Origin: Montifringilla adamsi
Taxonomy: Eukaryota > Chordata > Aves > Passeriformes > Passeridae
Length of the DNA stretch: 64,000 nt
NCBI GenBank assembly: GCA_017590115.1
Contig: JAGGNK010008337.1
Coordinates: 1,798,001 to 1,862,000 of the forward strand
Direction: 5' to 3'
A program made the translations under genes and the position numbers. The number at the start of each line of letters is the position of its first letter. Positions within the stretch are counted from its first letter, which is position 1. Positions 1 to 7,260 of this stretch are shown here, piece after piece. The notes under the pieces are model-generated. The model ran no database searches and was not told where the DNA came from. It saw only the letters and a list, made by a program, of their open reading frames with translations.

Positions 1-339
1 CACATGGCTTCAGAAGTGTAGCCACAGTTCACCAAATGCAGAACTGGAGCCACCACAGAGCTCGAGGGGATGACCAAGAAGCCCATTGAAGCTCCTTTCC
101 TGCTCTCCTGCTCCAGCACAACTTTCACACAACACCCCCGGGCTGTGCCTGCCACACCAGCTGTGGAACACACAACAGACACAATCAGCATCGGCTTCAA
201 TGCTCGGCTTGCCTACTGTAAATCACACTTTGCTCCTTACATGAAGGATTTAAAAACCAGTAAGATGATGCAAGCACAAGTTGTGATGACTGCACAAGTG
301 AACCATTTTTTCTTACAGACTGGACTTCTCAGAAAGAAA
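1..339. other. Downstream flank of BMP2, nothing recognised
   Basis: This sequence lies past the predicted mRNA end. The only notable ORF is a 100-codon plus-strand frame at 70-372 that overlaps the gene's polyadenylation signal and has no recognisable domain. No repeat or RNA gene is seen. Confidence 0.6.
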
Positions 340-355
340 TATCAGAATTCTATGG

Positions 356-361
356 TTTATT
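356..361 (-). terminator. BMP2 distal polyadenylation signal AATAAA
   Basis: AATAAA on the minus strand, in the context CAGATAATAAACC. It follows sequence (CTATTTCAGATAATAAA) that resembles the end of the mammalian BMP2 mRNA. It lies about 1.15 kb after the stop codon. Confidence 0.75.
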
Positions 362-384
362 ATCTGAAATAGATTTAAACATTT

Positions 385-409
385 GGGGGGGGGAAAAAAA
401 AAAAAAAAA
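385..409. repeat. G9/A16 homopolymer pair
   Basis: Nine G followed by sixteen A on the plus strand, so the BMP2 transcript would carry U16 then C9 just upstream of the distal polyadenylation signal. Both are slippage-prone, and the lengths may also reflect sequencing error. Confidence 0.7.
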
Positions 410-691
410 GTTTCCAACACAAAACCCTGGAAATGAAGAGAGGCTAATCTGCCAAACAGCAAAACCATCAGCTGAGGTTAGAGAGGAGGCTGCATATGAC
501 AACAGCTTGCTGCAGGTAGGGCAAAAATTGCAGATTAATTTCACTGTAACACTCCACAGAAGTGAGCTCTCATCTGAGGTGAGGAAGTATGCAAGGCTTT
601 TCCAACTGTTAAAGACAAGGGCTGGTACAAATTAGGTAGGTATTCCTCTTTAGCATAGATAATCACAAAAAAATAAGATGACATTTTAGTT

Positions 692-697
692 TTTATT
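692..697 (-). terminator. Possible alternative BMP2 polyadenylation signal
   Basis: AATAAA on the minus strand in the context GAAATAATAAAAAC, about 815 nt after the stop. Use of this site would drop the last 340 nt of the 3' UTR. There is no direct evidence of use. Confidence 0.4.
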
Positions 698-1230
698 ATT
701 TCATATTTGGCCAGGACTTTTAAAGGAAGGACTTTTAAAGGAAACATCAAACATTCACTTTTCTGTAGGTCTAGAAAGGATTCAGTCTTCCCCCACCCCC
801 ACCTCCCATAGGATTTCTATTGGCCCTTATATTCACACTGCAAATTAGTTGGGAATAGCAGTATTTATACTAGATCAGCAACGTCTGGTTCTTATCCAAA
901 TGTTCCACCTAAAGAGGATGCCAGTTCTCATGGATTGGACAGCCCACCCTGCAGCATTCCTGAGAATTGTACAATATAATCTTGAAAGTCAGCAGAGTGG
1001 ATTATCCACTTTTTTCTGGACTTGAACTTGTGACCTTAACAGTAGCACAGCAGAAAGCAAATGTGCTATGCACTTTGCCATAGTAACCTTCCATGTATTC
1101 TTTTCAACTTAAATACACACAATTGAAACAGCTACAATTTTGGAAAATTATGTACAAACCCTATATTTTTTTCTTTTTTGATTACATATAAATACAAATT
1201 AGCTATTCTTCTAAAAAGTGGTTATAATAG

Positions 1231-1240
1231 TAAATAAATA
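1231..1240 (-). promoter_or_regulatory. AU-rich element in BMP2 3' UTR
   Basis: The minus strand reads TATTTATTTA, two overlapping AUUUA pentamers, inside the most conserved part of the 3' UTR. AUUUA clusters bind mRNA-decay and stability proteins, and BMP2 message is known to be controlled this way. A second ATTTAT lies near 1428-1436. The role in this species is inferred. Confidence 0.6.
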
Positions 1241-1509
1241 CAAAATAAGAATCTGACCATTATACTTCATGTGCTGGGGTTAAACCCATATAAAATGTAC
1301 AACTAAAATACATTTAAAATCTTTAAAGGAATATTTCTCTGATTAAAATATTTGTTTTCCCAACTTTTTCGTAGACATAAATATATTTTCAAAATAGTTG
1401 TGTTTTTTTTTTCTTTCCATTTCATTACATAAATAAAGTCTTCATTGGGAAATATTAAAGTGTCAGCTATTTTTTTTTTTTTTTGCATTTGTCTAATATA
1501 TTTGCTGTG

Positions 1510-2354
1510 TTAGCGGCACCCACAACCCTCCACAACCATATCTTGATAGTTCTTTAATACAACTTTTTCATTTTCATCAAGGTAGAGCATGGAAATAGCA
1601 CTCAGTTCTGTCGGCACACAGCAAGCCTTGGGGATTTTGGAATTCACTGAATTGACCAAAGTCTGAACAATGGCATGGTTTGTTGAGTTTAGATGATCTG
1701 CCAGTGGAAAAGGACATTCCCCATGGCAGTAAAAGGCACTATACCCCGGTGGGGCAACAATCCAGTCATTCCACCCCACATCATTGAAGTCCACATACAA
1801 CGGATGCCTTTTGCAACTGTATTTGTGGCGTTTACGCTGTTTGTGTTTCGCTTGACGCTTTTCTCTTTTATGGAGCGGGTGTCCCTTGCCATCATGCCCA
1901 AACGTCACTAACAATGGCCTGAGCTGAGACCAGCTATCTTCATCCTGATGTAAAGACCTGCTAATCCTAACGTGCCTCTTGGAGGCACTGTTCTCTTTGT
2001 CCAAGTGAACCACCTCTACCACAAACCCATGATTAGGTTGTCCATGTGCAATCCACCTCAAAACAGCTGGCGTTACATCAAAACTTTCCCATTTACTTGC
2101 ATTATGATGCACCAACCTGGTGTCCAAAAGTCTTGTGACAGGGTCCTTAGAGGTGGCTGTGGCTGGCTTTATAATTTCATAAATATTAATACGGTGATGG
2201 TAGCTGCTGTTGTTCTCAAAGGCTCCGTGCACCTGTTTCCGAAAAATCTGGAGTTCGGCTGAGGTGATAGACTCCTCGTTAGGGATGGAAGTTAAATTAA
2301 AGAAGAAACGCCGTGCTGTTTTCCCGCTCGTTTCTGGCAGTTCTTCCAAAACTT
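1510..2354 (-). CDS. BMP2: BMP2 second coding exon (residues 118-398) with stop
   Basis: The exon opens after the acceptor AG at 2356-2355, preceded by a long pyrimidine tract on the minus strand. Its first bases AA complete codon 118 (G|AA, Glu), giving [16 protein letters not shown], which continues the known BMP2 propeptide. It carries the rest of the propeptide, the furin site and the whole mature ligand, and ends GCGCR-stop at 1510. The receptor-binding core ([29 protein letters not shown]) and the C-terminal knot (VVEGCGCR) match BMP2 closely. The mature N terminus reads [12 protein letters not shown] with FNDVGW. I recall this as the avian form, in contrast to the mammalian RLKSS and FSDVGW. 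Confidence 0.97.
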
Positions 2355-4928
2355 CTAATTTGATTAAACAGGGAAAATAAAAAAAGAGAAAAGAGGAAAA
2401 AAATCAGAAACGGAGACAAACAATCAAACCCCTTAAGACTGTCTGCTGATGGCAGCTTTCAAATGACAGCTACCACATGTGACACACAAGACCTGAAAGA
2501 CTTTCAGGCAGAAAATACTGTGTCCCTTGCTTGTTTGTTTGTGCAAGCGTGTATTGCATGAAGTTAGAAATGCTTCATTCATTGTTACACATTTGGATTG
2601 CATCCTGGTGGCTTTTGCCTTCCAGGTAGTTGTCATTAGAAGCAAGAACTATACAGCATTAATTTGGACTTTAAAGACATTAATGAAAAACTCAAGCACT
2701 GGGGAATTATTACAACTGGTAGAGGACTTGGGGTAACTGTTGCATTTCTGATTTTTTTTCTAAGAATGCAGTTCTAACATCAATCCCTTAAATTCCATGG
2801 TGAAAAACATTAGTCTGCAATTTAGGTGACCTAAAAATCTTAATGTATGGATTTTTGTGTGTTTAATCCCACACAAATCATGTATCAGCACCCATAACAG
2901 TACTTTATGAAGCACGCCCCAGTATTTACCCAAAAGGGTCATAAAGAGCAACAGGAAGATTCAACTGCTGAAATAAGGGTGGATGGAAAAGAGATAATGA
3001 AACAAAGTCACCTCCAAACAAGAAGTTTATAAAACCACCAAAACCAAATATTCAAGGAATCACTAAACTCCAGGCCATTCTCACCTTTGAGTAACAACAG
3101 AATGGAGCTCCAGAAGGAGTACAATATACCTAGGGTTGCTAAGTACATTGCTGCTGCAGACATTAAGAAGTATTTCCCAAAATAAAACCTTGTCATAGTT
3201 ATTAACTTTGCTGCTAAACATACTGAAGGGGAAAAAAAATAAAAATCACTTTCTAAGGGGGAGCCATAACTGCTATTAGCAACTCTTAGTGGTGTAACCA
3301 TTCCCCTTTGAATAAAATACAAATTTTTGCATAAGGTAAATCTCAGCCTTATGGTATTTCAGGACCAGACCAGTACTCGCTAATATGCAAATATTTTTGA
3401 ATGGTCACAAGTGTTCTGCTCTCAAGAAATTACTAACGCAATGAGAACTCAGTGAAAAATGGGAGCCACACTGATTTTCTTCCAAATTTTTAAAAAATTA
3501 TAACACCGATTTTCTAACAAAATCCAGTTTTGCTGTAATCGTATGACAACTTCAAACTGCAGATTTTTACATTTGCCTAAAACTTATCAACTTTGCCCTT
3601 TCAACTCCTCTCTCACTCAGCCCCTTGTCCACAATCCTTGGGTTTAACATGAACGACCCACGTGCTGCCTTTTCCCCACTATCTGCCAGATTTTTACTTC
3701 CCATGTAGGGAAAGGTGGATGAGGAGAGGTTAGATTTCACCATCCATCTTCCTCACGATAAGGCTTTCCACTAAACAACGCATCCACTTCTCAGAGGCCG
3801 CCGTCTTACAGAAACTTAAAAACTAATTAATATCTTTTCTTGATACAGTTTCACTCTAAAAGCAGGGGGGAAATGAATTTTCATTGCTTCAGCAGCGGGG
3901 CCACTGCACGGCAGCACCGGAGAACCGCAGCCTGGAGCAATTACAACCTGGGGAAACCTTCCCAAAAAAAGCACGTGAGCGACACGCGCCCCACCGGCTC
4001 CGCGGGCCCGGGGAATGCCACAGCCGCTGCTTCGGCCACGGGCGCCGGGAAACGCCCCCGGCTCTGCCCCAGAGCCGCTGCCCCGGGGGGCTGCAGGCTG
4101 GAGGCCTCGCAGGTGAGAGCCAAGCGCGGCCACGGGGCTTTGGTTAGCCCGGGCGGGCCGGGCTGCAGCGCTCCTCGACGGCAGCCCCCGAGGATGTCGC
4201 GACTGATTGTTTCGCTGATCTCTCACGGAGATTAGACGGGGATTAGAAACCTCCGCAGCGGCCCGGCTCAGCCGCGCGTTAGGGAGTTTTCCCTGCTTTC
4301 TAGCCTCGCAGGAGAGCGGCGATGTGTGGGAACGCTTAACACGGAGTCGCGCTGGTTTAGCGGGAAAAGTCAATAAACCGGGAGCGCCCCGGCGGACGGA
4401 CAGTGGGGAGAAGGGAGTTGGCAGAACAAGAGATCCGCGGCAGCGCACCCGGCCGGGAGATGCACTGCGCGAACCCCGCGGTACGGGCGGGAGGAATCCG
4501 CCCCCCGCTCCTCCTCCGGCCCTGCCCTGCCCTCCCCTCCGCTCCCGCAGCCCGCGGAGCCCCCGCCCGCCCGTACCTTCGTGGTGGAAGCTGCGGACGG
4601 TGTTGGCGCGGCTGGCCGCCCGCTCCAGCGGGAAGCCCAGCGCCGCCGGCTGCCCCAGCTGCTGCCCCGCGTGCAGGCGGTAGAGGTCCAGCATGTAGGG
4701 CGGGATGACGACGTCCTTGCCGGGGCTGGGCCGCCGCTTCAGCCCGAACATGTGGAGCAGGCGCAGCTCGAACTCGCTGAGCAGGTCCTCGGGGCGCTGC
4801 GCGGCCGAGGCGGCGCGGCCCGGCTCGCTGAAGCGCCGCCGACCCACCTCCGGCATGAGCCCGGCCGCGCCGCCCAGCAGCGCCTGGCAGAGCAGCAGCG
4901 CCAGGAGCGAGCGGGTCACGGCAACCAT
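1510..4928 (-). CDS. BMP2: Bone morphogenetic protein 2 precursor, two coding exons (join 4928-4577, 2354-1510)
   Basis: BMP2 is a secreted TGF-beta superfamily ligand. It signals through BMP type I/II receptors to SMAD1/5/8 and acts in bone, cartilage, heart and limb development. The joined exons total 1197 nt, or 398 codons plus stop; human BMP2 has 396. Residues 1-23 form a hydrophobic signal peptide ([13 protein letters not shown]...). The TGF-beta propeptide spans roughly 37-265. A furin site, KREKR, lies at 280-284, giving a mature ligand at 285-398 (114 residues). The mature part has a basic heparin-binding N terminus ([11 protein letters not shown]) and all seven cystine-knot cysteines (298, 327, 331, 362, 363, 395, 397); C362 is the expected interchain cysteine. 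Sequons are at N137, N165/N166 and N202 in the propeptide and N340 in the ligand. The start at 4928 has A at -3 and G at +4. An in-frame ATG at 5030 is rejected because it lies beyond the splice acceptor at 4937-4936. The frame is intact with no key residue missing. BMP4, the closest paralogue, is excluded by the propeptide and the mature N terminus. Confidence 0.98.
2355..4576 (-). other. BMP2 intron between the two coding exons
   Basis: A phase-1 intron of 2222 nt with donor GTACGG and acceptor ATTAG. The acceptor-proximal 1.5 kb is AT-rich and unique. The donor-proximal part (about 3880-4576) is CpG-rich and belongs to the gene's CpG island. No repeat element is recognised. It seems short compared with the several-kilobase intron of mammals, as expected for a compact bird genome. 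Confidence 0.9.
4577..4928 (-). CDS. BMP2: BMP2 first coding exon (residues 1-117 plus first base of codon 118)
   Basis: This exon encodes the signal peptide and the N-terminal propeptide, including the family motif [19 protein letters not shown] and the tail [16 protein letters not shown]. It ends in GAAG followed by the donor GTACGG (GT at 4576-4575), so the intron is phase 1. Upstream of the ATG only 7 nt of 5' UTR remain in this exon (4935-4929). They follow a pyrimidine-rich acceptor ending CGCGCAG, with AG at 4937-4936. The exon lies inside the CpG island and is very GC-rich, unlike the AT-rich second coding exon. Reading through the donor would keep the frame open to 3816, but that tail is low-complexity GC-rich intron sequence and not part of the protein. 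Confidence 0.96.
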
Positions 4929-4935
4929 GATCAAC

Positions 4936-5718
4936 CTGCGCGGAGGAGGAGGCGATGGGAGCCAGTCAGCGCGGACACCGCGCCGGGGGAGGGGGGGTGC
5001 GGGCGGGGACCGTCCGCAGGTGGGACCCACCCCGGCGCCGGGCCATGGCCGGCGGAGCCCCCGCCGCGGACCGGCCGGCGGAGCCCCCCGAGGGGCCGCT
5101 TCAGGTGCGCAGCGGCACCGAAATCCCCGTGGCAGGAGATCAAAGGGAGCGAGGCGGGACGGGGGAGCGGAGCGGGGCGCTCCGCAACAAAGGAGCGCGG
5201 AGGTGAAGGGGAGGAGGGGACGCGGCCGGGGGCACCGCCGGGGCTGGGGCGCAGGTGTGCGCCGGGCCGGGCCGGGCCGGGCCTCCCGCCGCCGAAGCCG
5301 TCACCGCTCACCAGGAAGGGGAGGCAAAGCCAGCTCCCCTCTGCGCTCCCGTCCCGACCCCCGGGCTTCCTCCCACACACCCCGCTGAGCCGAGCCGCGG
5401 GAGCTCGGGGCCGACTCCGCTTCTCCCGCAGCGGGGCAGCGGCTTCCCTCAGCGGAGGGAAAAGGAGAGCTGTTTTCCCTTAGCGGAGTGGAAGAAGGGG
5501 AAGGAGGAAAGTACATATCCTGCTACGTCCTTAGCCAAACCCACAGGATGACATTCTCCCCCGTGAAACTTTGGGCTGGATTATTATAACAGTAATAATA
5601 GTTATGATTAGTGTCCCGTCCCCCCTCTCTCTTCCAGAGCGCTAGCACCTCCGCCGTGGCCCACGGAGTCATCCTGCGGAGAAGGCTTTCAGCGGATCTG
5701 CGACCGCCGGAGCTATAC
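4936..5718 (-). other. Probable BMP2 first intron
   Basis: A GC-rich segment between the putative donor at 5718-5717 and the well-supported acceptor at 4937-4936. The acceptor side is firm because it abuts the start codon by 7 nt after a CCTCCTCCTCC tract. The donor side is a best guess. Confidence 0.4.
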
Positions 5719-6300
5719 CTGTGTGCAGCAGCAGGGGTTGTGTCTGCAGGAGGGTGTTCTGCTCTCGGGGTGTTTTTCCCGCATCACTTGGTGTTACTCC
5801 AAACTTCGCTGCTGCTCCTCTACAGCTGCCGAGCAGAAAATAGAAGTTCCCTGAAGTGCAGTCCGCCTCGGAAACATACTTTTTAGCAGCTGGTTGAGGC
5901 AGAAGGCAAGTCCCAGCCAGGGAAAAAGCTTCTCCCTTTTAAAAGCAGCGATCGTGAAGTTGCTTCTTCTTCTTCCTCCTCCTCCTCCTCGCGTGTGTGT
6001 GCCTGCCCGTGAATGGGTCCCTACGTGTCTACGGAGTTAAAAGGCTCCTTTTCAAAAATGTCCTTTGCATCACGCTCATCAGACAGATAGACATTTACCG
6101 AGACTCCCGCAGCAACATCAAGATGAAGCTTGACTTGTCTCCGCTCCCTTAAAAAAGAAAGGAAAAAGGAGGGAGGAGGGTAAATAAAAGAAAAAAAAAA
6201 AAAAAAGGAAAAAAAAAAAAAAAAAGGGGTGGGGAGCCGCCCGCCGCCGTCCCGCGTGGAGCGGCCGCGCTAGGGCACCGCGCCGGGCTCCCCGCCGGCC
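5719..6300 (-). other. BMP2: Probable non-coding first exon of BMP2 (start uncertain)
   Basis: BMP2 genes have a non-coding first exon upstream of the ATG exon. The best donor on the minus strand is CACACAG followed by GTATAG, with the exon's last base at 5719. It would join to the acceptor at 4937-4936 and give a first intron of about 0.8 kb. The purine-rich stretch at 5960-5990 and the segment around 5860-5870 (GAGGCGGACTGC on the minus strand) resemble parts of the mammalian 5' UTR as I remember it. The transcription start could lie anywhere from about 5905 (below a TTTTAAAA at 5937-5944) to 6420. Another donor candidate, CCTG followed by GTGAGC, is at 5311-5310. Confidence 0.4.
6191..6225. 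repeat. Poly-A tract (A16-GG-A17)
   Basis: Two adenine runs broken by GG at 6207-6208, next to the predicted BMP2 first exon/promoter. On the BMP2 strand this is a long T tract. Length is likely variable between individuals. Confidence 0.8.
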
Positions 6301-6397
6301 CCGCACCGCACCATGGCCGGGGGTGGCCGCCCGCCGCCGCCGCCGGGGCTTTTTGTTGCGCGGCGATGTCACGACCCCGGAGGCTCGGGGGCCCGCG

Positions 6398-6450
6398 CCA
6401 ATCACAGCCGCCCTGTGGGAGCGGGCTGCGGCCCCGCACGGCTTTTAAAG
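6398..6450. promoter_or_regulatory. Core promoter motifs: CCAAT box and TATA-like TTTTAAAG
   Basis: CCAAT at 6398-6402 (context GCGCCAATCACAG) and TTTTAAAG at 6443-6450. Read on the plus strand the order is CCAAT, 40 bp, TATA-like, which is the order for a plus-strand start near 6475. On the minus strand the TATA-like box could serve BMP2 instead. A second TTTTAAAA palindrome is at 5937-5944. Motif identity is seen; function is inferred. Confidence 0.4.
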
Positions 6451-6681
6451 GAGACGCCGCCTCCCTCCCTCGCTCCTTCCCTCCCTCCTCCCTCGCCCGC
6501 TCCCTCCCTCGCCGCGGCTGCCGCCCGCGCCCGGGTCGCAGTGCCGCCGGGGCGAGGGATGGGACGGGCGGCTGTCCCGTTAAACTGTGGTACCGGCGGC
6601 CGATCCGACGCGGGAATACCCCCGGCCCGGTCCCGCGTCCCGCTCCGGGCGGCCGTGGCGGAGCGGGACCGGGCCGGGTCG

Positions 6682-6698
6682 AACAATGACCCATTGTA
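6682..6698. promoter_or_regulatory. Inverted paired SOX motif (SOXE dimer-type site)
   Basis: AACAATG, then ACC, then CATTGTA. The ACAATG and CATTGT arms are perfect reverse complements with a 3-bp spacer. SOX9/SOXE proteins bind facing pairs of such motifs as dimers in cartilage enhancers. The site lies about 1.75 kb upstream of the start codon, on the distal side of the predicted first exon. Confidence 0.45.
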
Positions 6699-7260
6699 CA
6701 GCCCGAGCGCTCCGCCGCCGCAAATCGGATTAACGCCGTGTCCCGGACTGCCGGGGTGGTAAGGTGCGAAGGTCACGTAAGGTACCGGGAGAATCCCGGT
6801 GCTTTAGAACTACTTTAAAAATACATATATGTACTTATTTATTTTTCTCCCCCCACCAGAGCGTGGAGCTCTCTGCCCGAGCCAGGGGCGAGGGCTGGAA
6901 ATCTGGGGGATTCCTCGCTCTCCTCTCCGAACGAGAAGCGCCCGGACTCGGGAGAAGTCTCCTCCCGCAGCGCTGCCGCGGCGCATCCGATGCGGGCTCA
7001 GCCCCGTGCGGGCGGCGGAGGGGTTGGGCTGGGTGGTTTTTTTTAAGATGTGGCTGCCCTCCAGTGGTGGAACGGCGGCGGATCGCCCGGCCCGGAGCGG
7101 CAGCCCCGGCGCGAACCGCCCGCCCGCGGCCCCGCACCTGCCCCGGGGCTGAGCCGCGCTCCCCGGGGGGCCGGGCCCGCCCGTGCCCACTGCGGTGCTC
7201 CCCGGCTGCAGCCTCGACAGCTGTGGCATCGCCCATGGAGCGGGACAGCGGTGGCACGGG

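Larger units (their letters stand above)
340..1509 (-). other. BMP2: BMP2 3' UTR
   Basis: This is AT-rich sequence directly after the stop codon. It contains stretches that I recognise as close to the mammalian BMP2 3' UTR: the segment reading CACTTTAATATTTCCCAATG on the minus strand just after the stop, the AU-rich block around 1190-1300, and the segment near 970-1020. BMP2 is known for an unusually conserved, AU-rich 3' UTR that controls mRNA stability and translation. The UTR ends shortly after the AATAAA at 361-356; the exact cleavage site, near 330-345, cannot be fixed from sequence alone. It also holds homopolymer runs (T on the plus strand near 1470-1484; G9/A16 at 385-409) and a 15-bp tandem duplication at 713-742. 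Confidence 0.85.
3880..7250. promoter_or_regulatory. CpG island spanning BMP2 promoter, first exons and start codon
   Basis: CpG density and GC content rise sharply near 3880 and fall near 7250, against an AT-richer, CpG-poor background on both sides. There is a milder dip at about 5480-6220. The island covers the first coding exon and the upstream promoter, as is usual for a developmental regulator. Many long overlapping ORFs in all frames here are by-products of high GC. Confidence 0.85.

Noticed and set aside
1693..2262. Plus-strand ORFs opposite the BMP2 coding exon
   Set aside because: They are antisense shadows of the conserved BMP2 frame.
3816..4576. C-terminal extension of the first BMP2 coding exon by read-through
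   Set aside because: A clear GT donor at 4576-4575 and the exact in-phase join to the second exon show this is intron. The tail is low-complexity and GC-driven.
4929..5030. N-terminal extension from an upstream in-frame ATG at 5030
   Set aside because: It would need to cross the splice acceptor at 4937-4936. BMP2 orthologues start at the MVA-type methionine before the signal peptide.
6612..6622. GGGAATACCCC as an NF-kappaB site
   Set aside because: It misses the consensus at one pyrimidine position, and in such GC-rich sequence a near match is expected by chance.
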